Shown here piece by piece: positions 1-6,480 of a stretch of DNA of 14,366 bases. Under the pieces are notes generated by a model that was not told where the DNA came from, searched no databases, and saw only the letters and a list, made by a program, of their open reading frames with translations. Origin of the DNA: Devosia sp. (GTDB lineage Bacteria > Pseudomonadota > Alphaproteobacteria > Rhizobiales > Devosiaceae). The stretch covers positions 1-14,366 of the forward strand of contig JAQGJI010000076.1 in assembly GCA_028290685.1 (NCBI GenBank), in the 5' to 3' direction. A program made the position numbers and the translations under genes. Numbering within the stretch: the stretch's first letter is position 1; each line of letters starts with the position of its first letter.

Positions 1-593
1 AGCGCCTGCAAGGCTGCGGCAAGATCGGGTGCGACAGTGGTTTTCTGGGTGATAAAGGCCGTTTCGATGCGGCGCAGGGTGAAACTGGCCTCGGCGATGA
101 CACCGGTGAGCCCCATGCCCCCGATGGTGGCGTGGAACAGTTCGGCATTTTCCGTTCGGGAACACTGCAGGGTCTGTCCGCCCGGCAGCACGAGCTGAAG
201 GCTCTGCAAAAACGCGCCGAAGCCGCCATCGCGATGGTGGTTCTTGCCATGCACGTCCGAGGCGATCATGCCTCCGATCGTGACGTGCTTGGTGCCGGGC
301 ACGACGGGCGGGAAATAGCCGCGCGGCACAAAGCTATGGAGAATATCGCTCAACAGCACGCCGGCCTCGGCGGTGAGCACGCCGGTTGCAGCATCAAACG
401 CCTTCATGCGGTTGAGCCTGGATGTCCCCAGGCTCCAGTCGCGCCCGATGGCGGCGTCGCCATAGGCCCGGCCATTGCCACGCGCGACGAGGCCCCGATG
501 ATCGTTGACCATGGGAGCAAGCGCCCCCGGCTCGGCAGCCAGGAGCATGGCACTTTCGTGCCGTGGATAACGTCCCCAACCTTCCAACAGCAT
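1..593 (-). CDS. DprE1-like FAD-binding oxidoreductase, N-terminal part (cut by window edge)
   Basis: The open frame starts at the ATG at 593 and runs off the left edge, giving 197 residues of a protein that is normally about 440-460. It is a PCMH-type FAD-binding oxidase. Visible motifs are RGNGRAYGD (residues 38-46), GTKHVTIGG (100-108), DVHGKNHH (113-120) and IGGMGLTGVI (157-166), which form the FAD-binding half of decaprenylphosphoryl-beta-D-ribose 2'-oxidase (DprE1) and its relatives. DprE1 oxidises the 2'-OH of polyprenyl-phosphoryl-ribose as the first half of epimerisation to arabinose. The ATG directly abuts the TGA of the GtrA gene (TGA-ATG, no gap), so the two are probably translationally coupled. 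Family identity is secure. The exact substrate is inferred from the UbiA and GtrA neighbours. The substrate-binding C-terminal half lies outside the window. Confidence 0.85.
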   Translation of the reverse strand, partial: MLLEGWGRYPRHESAMLLAAEPGALAPMVNDHRGLVARGNGRAYGDAAIGRDWSLGTSRLNRMKAFDAATGVLTAEAGVLLSDILHSFVPRGYFPPVVPGTKHVTIGGMIASDVHGKNHHRDGGFGAFLQSLQLVLPGGQTLQCSRTENAELFHATIGGMGLTGVIAEASFTLRRIETAFITQKTTVAPDLAAALQA

Positions 594-1037
594 TCAGGCG
601 TTCTCCGTCCGGAACACGAATTTCCGGTCCAGAGCATATTTGGCCCAATAGCCAATGGCGAGACCCAGCGCGCCGCCAGCGTATTTGGCGAAGTCGGTCT
701 GCCAGATCGCCCAGGCCGTCATCTCGAAAGCCCAGAAAACCATGGTGGTGCCGACGCTGAAGAGCGCATAAAGACTGACCTTGCGCACCTCGTCGCGCCC
801 CGAGGTGTAATCGTCATCGAACACCCATTTCTTGTCCAGCACATATTTGACCACGAACCCGGCCGCGGTGCCGACAAGGATGGAGAGAAACAGGGGCGCG
901 AATGGCAGCGTGACGACCACCAGATGCTGCGCCAGGAAATTGACCAGCGTGGAAAAAACGGCAAACAACACATAGCGGACAGCGGTCGCACCGGGATGGG
1001 CCGCACCCGATGGCCGGGCTGTGACAGGGGGGAACAA
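594..1037 (-). CDS. GtrA family membrane protein
   Basis: This is a 147-residue protein with four predicted membrane segments (about 21-42, 47-66, 83-108 and 117-134). It carries the duplicated GtrA signature: YVLDKKWVF after segment 2 and YALDRKFVF after segment 4. GtrA proteins are small inner-membrane proteins linked to translocation or recruitment of polyprenyl-phosphate sugars. Mycobacterial Rv3789, next to dprE1, belongs to this family and takes part in decaprenylphosphoryl-arabinose use. The start is TTG at 1037, chosen because GGAGG (1051-1047) sits 9 bases upstream and no ATG lies near the first membrane segment. It begins 23 bases after the UbiA stop and ends directly against the ATG of the DprE1-like gene. 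The family call is firm; the flippase role is inferred from context. Confidence 0.88.
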   Translation of the reverse strand: MFPPVTARPSGAAHPGATAVRYVLFAVFSTLVNFLAQHLVVVTLPFAPLFLSILVGTAAGFVVKYVLDKKWVFDDDYTSGRDEVRKVSLYALFSVGTTMVFWAFEMTAWAIWQTDFAKYAGGALGLAIGYWAKYALDRKFVFRTENA

Positions 1038-1060
1038 CTGGGACTGCCTCCGCTTGCCGG

Positions 1061-2605
1061 CTACATCGCGCCAACCACCATCGCCCCGGCCAGGGCCAGG
1101 GAAATGATGCTGATCTTGTCCTTGAGCGCGAACACCACGGGATCGTCATGCATCTCCCCGCGCTGGGCGATCATAAGTGCGCGGCCCAGCCAGAAGGTGA
1201 GGACAGGGGCGACGAACCACAACAGCTCGGGCCTGCTGTAAAGGGTCTGGGCGCCTTCGCTGGTGCTGTAAAGAATAAACAGGGTCACCGCCTGCAGGCC
1301 TGCCGCCGCTGCCAGGGCGCCGACCATGAACATGTCATCGTTCCGGTAATCGCGGCTGGTGCTGTCGGCCAGATGCGCCTTCTTGCGCGCACCCAGTTCC
1401 ACGAAGCGCTTGATCAGCGCCAGCGACAGGAACCAGGCGACAAGGAAGGCCAGCAGGTAAGGCGATATGGAAACGCCCAGCGCCACGGCTCCGCCGACAA
1501 CGCGCATGGTATAAAGGCTTGCCAAGGCCAGAACGTCGGCAATCATCATGCGCTTGAGAACAAAGGAATAGGCGGTGGTGAGGGCAAAATAGCCCAAAAG
1601 GACACCCAGGAACGGCAGGGAAATGGCCGAGGCGACGGCAATGGAAATGCCGAACAGGATCGGCACCGCCAGAACAGCCTCGGCCAAGGGAATGGCGCCG
1701 CTGGCCAGGGGCCGCAGGCGCTTGCTGGGATGGCTGCGATCGTCCCGGATGTCGACCAGGTCGTTGAGGATATAGACGCTTGAGGCGCAGAGCGAAAAGG
1801 CGATGGCCGCAATGATCACCGTCAAGAGCGCTTCAAGCTCGAACACCTGCGCGGTGATCAGGGGCACGAACACCAGGGCGTTCTTGGCATATTGGTGCAC
1901 GCGCATCAGGCGCGCCCAGTCTTTCCAGCCGGCCTGTTCGTGGTGGAGATGTTCCACGTCCTCGAAATCGCGCGCCATGGTGCGCCCGACCCGCCCATTG
2001 GTGCGGATGGCGAGGCACTTGGCGGCGTGCGGCCACACTTCAAGGTCGGCCTTGTCGTTGCCGATATAGTCGAACTGCTTGTTGCCGAATGCATCGACCA
2101 GCATCTGCGCCTTGACGGCTCCCGAGCAATTGGTGGTCTTGTCGGTGGCGAACCAGCCTTCAAACAGGCCCAGGTGATCGGCCACCGCGCCCACCAGCCG
2201 CTCATGGCTGGCCGAGGCCAGGTAAACCGGCCGGCCAGCGGACCGGGCCTGCCGGATATAATGGAGGACCGTTTCGTCATAAGGCAGGCTGGACGGATCG
2301 AAATCGTCGGGGGAGGACAAATGGTCCTTGAGCACCGACTTGCCTTCGCGCATCGCCCTGAACATGCCCATGATGGCATGGGGGCGCTGGCCCAACTGGG
2401 CAAAGGCTGCCTCGATCAGAAGATCCGAGCGGATAAGCGTGCCATCCAGATCCACCACCAGGGGGCGGGGAGACTCCATCACCGTGGCACGGATTTCCCG
2501 TTCCGGGCCGCTCAGGTCCTGGAAAGAAAAACGGCCCTCAAGGCTGGTTTCGGGTTGGCGGTGCGCCGGAAGGGGGTGAATGGCGTATTGTTCGGACCTG
2601 CTCAA
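1061..2605 (-). CDS. HAD-UbiA fusion: polyprenyl-phosphate phosphoribosyltransferase-like prenyltransferase
   Basis: This is a two-domain protein of 514 residues. Residues about 45-220 form a HAD-like hydrolase with DLDGT (52-56), SAS (131-133) and GNDKAD (182-187). Residues about 228-514 form a polytopic UbiA prenyltransferase with NDLVDIRDD (281-289) followed by SHPSKRLRPLASG and a C-terminal HDDPVVFALKD. This UbiA subtype resembles decaprenyl-phosphate phosphoribose synthase (mycobacterial Rv3806c) more than ubiquinone or heme UbiA enzymes. A GtrA gene and a DprE1-like gene follow in the same direction, which fits polyprenyl-phosphoryl pentose synthesis at the inner membrane. The TTG start at 2605 has AAAGGTG 4 bases upstream. 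ATG at 2479 (472 residues, starting just before the HAD motif) is a possible alternative but lacks a clear ribosome site. A sigma-EcfG-like promoter lies about 60 bases upstream. Domain calls are firm; substrate and the exact start are not. Confidence 0.85.
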   Translation of the reverse strand: MSRSEQYAIHPLPAHRQPETSLEGRFSFQDLSGPEREIRATVMESPRPLVVDLDGTLIRSDLLIEAAFAQLGQRPHAIMGMFRAMREGKSVLKDHLSSPDDFDPSSLPYDETVLHYIRQARSAGRPVYLASASHERLVGAVADHLGLFEGWFATDKTTNCSGAVKAQMLVDAFGNKQFDYIGNDKADLEVWPHAAKCLAIRTNGRVGRTMARDFEDVEHLHHEQAGWKDWARLMRVHQYAKNALVFVPLITAQVFELEALLTVIIAAIAFSLCASSVYILNDLVDIRDDRSHPSKRLRPLASGAIPLAEAVLAVPILFGISIAVASAISLPFLGVLLGYFALTTAYSFVLKRMMIADVLALASLYTMRVVGGAVALGVSISPYLLAFLVAWFLSLALIKRFVELGARKKAHLADSTSRDYRNDDMFMVGALAAAAGLQAVTLFILYSTSEGAQTLYSRPELLWFVAPVLTFWLGRALMIAQRGEMHDDPVVFALKDKISIISLALAGAMVVGAM

Positions 2606-2664
2606 GTATCACCTTTGCCGCAGAGTATATCCAGCCCTCGTACGGTGGCTGGTTGCGGCGAGTT

Positions 2665-2689
2665 AACAGCAAGGTGATATCATCGTTCC
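2665..2689 (-). promoter_or_regulatory. Candidate sigma-EcfG promoter of the HAD-UbiA operon
   Basis: Read on the minus strand, GGAAC (2689-2685) is followed by 16 bases and TGTT (2668-2665). The alphaproteobacterial general stress sigma factor (EcfG/RpoE2) recognises GGAAC-N16/17-CGTT, in which the final TT is the most important part of the -10. Only the C of CGTT differs here. The predicted transcript start, near 2657, leaves a leader of about 50 bases before the TTG at 2605. The match is seen in sequence; use by EcfG is inferred. Confidence 0.55.
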
Positions 2690-2699
2690 GCATAGCAGC

Positions 2700-2723
2700 C
2701 ATGGCTAATCTGGATTAACCATG
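2700..2723. promoter_or_regulatory. 24-bp near-perfect inverted repeat, likely operator
   Basis: The half-sites CATGGCTAATC (2700-2710) and GATTAACCATG (2713-2723) are inverted copies matching at 10 of 11 positions around a 2-base centre. The dyad lies in the intergenic region just upstream of the candidate EcfG promoter of the UbiA operon. Its centre is about 54 bases before the predicted transcript start, a usual place for an activator or a dimeric regulator. A hairpin with a 2-base loop is sterically poor and no T-tract follows, so a protein-binding site is more likely than a terminator. The regulator is unknown. GGTTAA recalls CtrA half-sites, but the arrangement is inverted, not direct. 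Confidence 0.5.
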
Positions 2724-2778
2724 CCCAGCCGGGCGGCAGACCGCTCCAGCGCCGGCAAACCCTGCGGCTTGTGCAACC

Positions 2779-2802
2779 AAAAGCCCTGCCGGGAGGCAGG
2801 GC
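2779..2802 (-). terminator. Intrinsic terminator of the DUF4142 gene
   Basis: Stem GCCCTGCC (2783-2790) pairs with GGCAGGGC (2795-2802) as 8 perfect GC-rich pairs around a 4-base loop. On the minus strand the stem is followed by TTTT. It lies 25 bases beyond the DUF4142 stop codon and is in the right orientation to end that transcript before the UbiA promoter. Confidence 0.75.
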
Positions 2803-2827
2803 CTTCAACGTGAACGCTGGTGTTGTC

Positions 2828-3322
2828 TCATGCGTCGAGGGAGGCCTGGATGGACTGCAGCATCACCAGATGGGTCTGGATGCCGGTGACGCCGACCATG
2901 GAGGCGCCGCGGGCCATTGGGTCCTGGCCGCTTTGGGCATAGTTCTGGTGGATCGCCAGCAGTTCCTGATGGCCGGTGATCTGGCCCTGGATGTACATCT
3001 GGTCGAACTCGGCGCCTTCCAGCGCCTGCAGTTGCTCCACCATGGCGGTGTGCTCTTCGCTCATGCCGGCAGCGCCGGGCGTGGAGCCGAAGGCTTGCGC
3101 CACGGCGGCCTGCTCGGCGATTTCAAGCTGCGCGAAGGCCTGAACCGAGGGGTTGGTCGCCTTGCTCAAGGCCAGCTCACTGGTGGCGGTGGCAAAGTCG
3201 CCGCCCATCAGGGCCGGCATCTTGGCTTCGTCCACCGTGCCGCTCTGGGCATGGGCCAGCCCCACCAGGGGCAAAAGTGCAAGCGCGGCCGTGGTGCCGC
3301 CGATAAGGGATCGCCTGTGCAT
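2828..3322 (-). CDS. Exported DUF4142 protein
   Basis: The protein has 164 residues. Residues 1-25 form a signal peptide: MHRRSLIGG, then a hydrophobic core, ending AHA before QS. The double arginine is Tat-like, but Sec export is equally possible. The mature part is helical and alanine/glutamine-rich, with the DUF4142 pattern of a ferritin-like four-helix bundle (an LALSKATNPSVQAFAQ segment near the start, a GHQELLAIHQNYA segment later). Function is not established for the family; members are periplasmic and often stress-associated. The ATG at 3322 was chosen because AAAGGA lies 6 bases upstream; the TTG at 3355 and ATG at 3337 give extensions without a ribosome site and spoil the signal peptide. 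It is probably monocistronic, with its own terminator at 2779-2802 and a weak EcfG-like promoter upstream. Confidence 0.85.
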   Translation of the reverse strand: MHRRSLIGGTTAALALLPLVGLAHAQSGTVDEAKMPALMGGDFATATSELALSKATNPSVQAFAQLEIAEQAAVAQAFGSTPGAAGMSEEHTAMVEQLQALEGAEFDQMYIQGQITGHQELLAIHQNYAQSGQDPMARGASMVGVTGIQTHLVMLQSIQASLDA

Positions 3323-3353
3323 GTCTCGTCCTTTCATTGATTGTGTTCTGCTC

Positions 3354-3378
3354 AATCGATGATGGACTCAACTGTTCC
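3354..3378 (-). promoter_or_regulatory. Weak candidate sigma-EcfG/RpoE2 promoter of the DUF4142 gene
   Basis: On the minus strand GGAAC (3378-3374) is followed by 16 bases and GATT (3357-3354). It fits the looser RpoE2 form GGAAC-N18-TT but not the full CGTT. The implied transcript start near 3347 gives a leader of about 25 bases containing the AAAGGA ribosome site. The spacing equals that of the two stronger copies in this window. Confidence 0.35.
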
Positions 3379-3405
3379 GGGCGTAACCTGAAGCAAACCT
3401 GCCCG

Positions 3406-4473
3406 TTATCCGGGTGCTCCGGCGTCACGCTGCTGCAAGGGAGCCTGGCGCAACGCGGCCAGATGGGCCGAGCCCGTACAGAAACAGGCGATGCGCAGTT
3501 GCGCGATGAAAACGGAAAAATGACTGGTCACGGCCTCGGCCGAATGGGTTGCAGCGTCCAGCACGCCTGCTGCCTGTGCCACCAGATCGGCGCCCAGCCG
3601 TATCGCCTTGGCGGCGTCGATGCCATGGCGGATGCCGCCCGAGCCAATCAGCGTGGCGCTCGGACAGGCCAGCCGCACCTGCCTGATGGCCTGGGCGGTG
3701 GGCAGGCCCCAATCGGCAAAGGCGCGGGCTATGGCGGCCTGTTCGGCTGTTTTGGCGCGCTCGGCCTCCACCAGCGCCCAGCTGGTGCCGCCCGAGCCTG
3801 CGACATCGATGATGCCCACGCCAGCATCAACCAGCCGCCGGGCGAGGGGTGCGGAAATGCCCGCGCCCACTTCCTTGGCGATGATGGGAACCGGCAGCAC
3901 GCGCGCCAGAGCCTCGATTTTGTGCAAAAGCCCCCGCCAGTTGCGGTTGCCTTCGGTTTGCACCGCCTCCTGCAGCGGATTGAGATGGATGATCAGCGCG
4001 TCGGCGCCGATCATGTCCACGGCCCGCTCGGCTTCGGCGCGGCCAAAGCCCAGATTGAGCTGGGCCGCCCCGAAATTGGCGAGCAGGGGAATGCCGGGCG
4101 CCAGGCGCCGCAGTTCGTGGTCCAGCCCTGCCATGTCGGCGCTTTCGATGGCGATCCGTTGCGAACCGACGGCCAGGGGCAGGCCCAGTTCATTGCAGGC
4201 CAGCGCCAGATTGCGGTTGATCGTGGCGGCCCGGGCCGGACCTCCGGTCATGGAGCTGACCAGCAGCGGCGCATTGATCCGTTTGCCCACAAACATCGTA
4301 GAGAGATCGATCTCGTCCATATCGAGCTCGGGGAGGGCGGCATGTTCGAACGCGATCTCGTCAAAGCCCGTCCCGGCGCGGGTGCGGCCCCGGCCACTCA
4401 GCACCAGGTCCAGATGCTCGTTCTTGCGGTCGTTCAGCAATGATGGTCCCCTCTGGCTGGCTTGTTGGAGCAC
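3406..4473 (-). CDS. fni: Type 2 isopentenyl-diphosphate delta-isomerase (FMN-dependent)
   Basis: The protein has 355 residues and is a complete TIM-barrel FMN enzyme that interconverts IPP and DMAPP in the cytoplasm, supplying the starter unit for prenyl chains. Family motifs are NDRKNEHL (14-21), SSMTGG (73-78), GSQR (103-106), HLNPLQE (163-169), AKEVG (199-203), AGSGGT (225-230) and GSGGIRHG (277-284). The GTG start at 4473 has AAAGGA 6 bases upstream; TTG at 4440, with AGGGGA before it, is a possible alternative that keeps all motifs. The gene diverges from crtE across 124 bases and so is likely co-regulated with the carotenoid operon. This is the class found in several bacterial crt loci and is unrelated to the Nudix-type Idi. 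Confidence 0.95.
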   Translation of the reverse strand: MLQQASQRGPSLLNDRKNEHLDLVLSGRGRTRAGTGFDEIAFEHAALPELDMDEIDLSTMFVGKRINAPLLVSSMTGGPARAATINRNLALACNELGLPLAVGSQRIAIESADMAGLDHELRRLAPGIPLLANFGAAQLNLGFGRAEAERAVDMIGADALIIHLNPLQEAVQTEGNRNWRGLLHKIEALARVLPVPIIAKEVGAGISAPLARRLVDAGVGIIDVAGSGGTSWALVEAERAKTAEQAAIARAFADWGLPTAQAIRQVRLACPSATLIGSGGIRHGIDAAKAIRLGADLVAQAAGVLDAATHSAEAVTSHFSVFIAQLRIACFCTGSAHLAALRQAPLQQRDAGAPG

Positions 4474-4507
4474 CCGATCCTTTCATAGCACAGGCTTGGC
4501 GAGCAGG

Positions 4508-4525
4508 GACTGCCCGCGGGCAGTC
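4508..4525. promoter_or_regulatory. Perfect 18-bp palindrome between fni and crtE
   Basis: GACTGCCCGCGGGCAGTC reads the same on both strands. It lies in the middle of the 124-base divergent intergenic region (4474-4597), 35 bases from the fni start and 72 bases from the crtE start. It could be the operator of a dimeric repressor acting on both units. It could instead fold into a 7-bp stem with a CGCG loop; only TTTCT follows on the plus strand and no T-run on the minus strand, so a terminator is unlikely. No convincing -35/-10 pair for either gene was found here. Confidence 0.45.
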
Positions 4526-4597
4526 TTTCTGTGCTTACGTTTGCGCGCAGTTTCTGGTTCACTGGGGTGGCGATCGCACTACCGGGGAGGCGCATCG

Positions 4598-5527
4598 ATG
4601 AGTTCCACCAGCTCCTTGCGCGGACCGGACCCTGACCGGGGTCTTGCCGCAGCTGATCTTGCCGGGGTGCGCCTGGCGGTGGAAAACCGCCTTGCCCAGC
4701 TTCTGGCAGCTCATCCGGGTGTTCCTCCCAACCTGCAGGGCGCGGTGCGCCACGCCACGCTGGCACCCAGCAAGCGGGTGCGCCCGGTGTTGCTGGTGCT
4801 GATTGCGGACCCCGATCCGCTCATGGAACAGAGCGCGCTGGATGTGGGCTGCGCGGTGGAAATGGTGCATACCGCTTCCCTGATCCTTGATGACCTGCCC
4901 TGCATGGACGATGCGCTGATGCGGCGCGAGCGCCCCACCACGCATCTGGAATTCGGGCAATCCACCGCCATACTGAGCGCCATTGCCCTGCTGACACGCG
5001 CCTTCGGCCTGATCGCGGAGCTTTCTTTGGTGGCCCCCCAGACAAGGACGCGGCTGGCCGCGGTGCTGTCCCAGGCGGTGGGCTGGGACGGCCTGGTGGC
5101 GGGGCAGGAAATCGACGTCAACGGGCGGGAGGCGCTGGTGGGCGCCGAACAGGTGGAAAACCTCAACTGGCTCAAGACCGGGATATTGTTTGTTGCCGCC
5201 GCCGAAATGGGGGCGATCCTGGCGGGGTTCGACGAGCCGCGCATCGATGCGGTGCGTCGCTTCGCGCGCCATTTCGGCCTCGCCTTCCAGACCGCCGATG
5301 ATCTGCTGGACCGCTCGGGCTCGGCCGAACAGGCGGGCAAGGATGTCGGCAAGGACGTCGACAAGGCCACGCTGGTGTCCCTGTTTGGCGCCAGTCACGC
5401 CCGGCTCACCTGCGAGGAGCATCTGGCGCGGGCCGATGCGGCGCTGGGGGAGAGCGGCGTGCGCGAGGAGCCGGTGCGCGCCCTGATGGCAAAATTGTTC
5501 GGCGCCCTGCCGGCCAGCGCTTCGTGA
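4598..5527 (+). CDS. crtE: Geranylgeranyl diphosphate synthase
   Basis: The protein has 309 residues and is a trans-isoprenyl diphosphate synthase. It shows PSKRVRP (57-63), the first aspartate-rich motif DDLPCMDD (98-105), RRERPTTH (109-116), KTGILF (193-198) and the second aspartate-rich motif DDLLD (234-238) followed by GKDVDKATLV. Such enzymes condense IPP with allylic diphosphates. The carotenoid context and the sequence style point to C20 geranylgeranyl diphosphate, although farnesyl diphosphate synthase (IspA) has the same motifs. The start is ATG at 4598, with GGGGAGG 7 bases upstream; the much longer frame open to the left is only antisense to fni. Its TGA overlaps the GTG of the ABC ATPase by 4 bases. 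It is the first gene of a five-gene plus-strand operon. Confidence 0.92.
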   Translation: MSSTSSLRGPDPDRGLAAADLAGVRLAVENRLAQLLAAHPGVPPNLQGAVRHATLAPSKRVRPVLLVLIADPDPLMEQSALDVGCAVEMVHTASLILDDLPCMDDALMRRERPTTHLEFGQSTAILSAIALLTRAFGLIAELSLVAPQTRTRLAAVLSQAVGWDGLVAGQEIDVNGREALVGAEQVENLNWLKTGILFVAAAEMGAILAGFDEPRIDAVRRFARHFGLAFQTADDLLDRSGSAEQAGKDVGKDVDKATLVSLFGASHARLTCEEHLARADAALGESGVREEPVRALMAKLFGALPASAS

Positions 5528-6480
5528 GCCAGGCCCCCGACGCCCTGCTGGTTTCGGGCTTGCGCGTCCGCTACGGCGCCCGCGACGTGCTTAACGGGCT
5601 CGATTTGCGGCTGGGGGCGGGGGAAATCTATGGCCTGCTGGGCCCCAATGGTGCGGGCAAGACGACGCTGATCCGCACCATTTGCGGGCGGATCAAGCCC
5701 CTTGCGGGCTGCATCGAGATCGGCGGCGAGCCGGTGGGCCGCAGGAGCCTGCGCCAGATCGGGCTGGTGCCGCAGGAGATCGCGCTGTATCCCCACCTGA
5801 CGATCGGGGAAAACCTGCAGGTGCTGGGGCGGCTCTCGGGCCTGTCGCGCGCAGTGACGGAGGCGGCCATTGCCTGGGCCAGCCAGGCGGCGCAGCTGGC
5901 CGACCGGCTGGGCGACCGGGTCGAAATCCTGTCGGGCGGCTGGAAGCGGCGCGCCAACATCGCCGCGGCAATCCTGCATCGCCCGGCCGTGCTGATCCTG
6001 GATGAGCCGACCGTGGGGGTGGACGTGGATGCGCGCAACGGGCTGCACGAGCTGATCCTGGAGTTGAGCCGGGCCGGCATGGGCGTGCTGCTGGCCACCC
6101 ATGATCTGGACCAGGCCGAGACGTTGTGCTCGCGAGTGGGTTTCCTGCGCGCTGGCACGGTGTCCCCGCAGGGCCAGCCGCGCCAGCTGATCGAAGCGGT
6201 GTTCAGGGGGCGCAAGGAAATCATCCTGGAACTGCGCCAGGCGCCCGGCTCAGCCCAGACCAAGCTGTTGCGGGAGGCCGGCTTTGCTTCGGCCAATGCC
6301 GATCTGAGCTGGATCATGCTGGGCCATGCCGGGCAGAACTCGGCGGCCGAGCTGGGCTCGGCGCTGGATCGCGCCGGCGTCGGCGTGCGCGAAATCCGTT
6401 TCCGCGAGCCGGGCCTGGACAGCCTGTTCCTGACCCTGTCGGGCAAGGCGGGCCCGGCCGCGGGGGCGGCAGCGTCATGA
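5524..6480 (+). CDS. ABC exporter ATP-binding protein (DrrA/CcmA type)
   Basis: The protein has 318 residues and is a complete nucleotide-binding subunit. It shows Walker A GPNGAGKTT (40-48), Q-loop Gln84, signature LSGGW (136-140), Walker B LILDEP (157-162) and switch His193 in ATHDLD. Residues about 215-318 form the C-terminal extension typical of DrrA-like exporters. It powers the adjacent ABC-2 permease at the inner membrane. The GTG start at 5524 overlaps the crtE stop (GTGA) and has no good ribosome site of its own, so translation is probably coupled to crtE; its TGA overlaps the permease ATG (ATGA). The last signature residue is Trp instead of the usual Gln. Cargo is unknown. Position inside the crt operon suggests a carotenoid or another prenyl lipid, which is inference only. 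Confidence 0.93.
   Translation: MSQAPDALLVSGLRVRYGARDVLNGLDLRLGAGEIYGLLGPNGAGKTTLIRTICGRIKPLAGCIEIGGEPVGRRSLRQIGLVPQEIALYPHLTIGENLQVLGRLSGLSRAVTEAAIAWASQAAQLADRLGDRVEILSGGWKRRANIAAAILHRPAVLILDEPTVGVDVDARNGLHELILELSRAGMGVLLATHDLDQAETLCSRVGFLRAGTVSPQGQPRQLIEAVFRGRKEIILELRQAPGSAQTKLLREAGFASANADLSWIMLGHAGQNSAAELGSALDRAGVGVREIRFREPGLDSLFLTLSGKAGPAAGAAAS

Noticed and set aside
132..1241. 369-residue plus-strand frame at the left end
   Set aside because: Spans the DprE1-like, GtrA and UbiA genes in antisense; its composition is typical of a GC-rich shadow.
4441..4486. ATG at 4486 as the fni start
   Set aside because: Out of frame with the Fni motifs (13 bases from the GTG at 4473); it lies in the ribosome-binding stretch by chance.
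4508..4530. Palindrome as a terminator in the fni/crtE gap
   Set aside because: No gene ends here on either strand, since fni and crtE diverge from it, and the following TTTCT is a poor T-tract.
3608..4597. Long N-terminal extension of CrtE
   Set aside because: The added sequence is antisense to fni, while an ATG at 4598 with a GGGGAGG ribosome site gives the standard family length.
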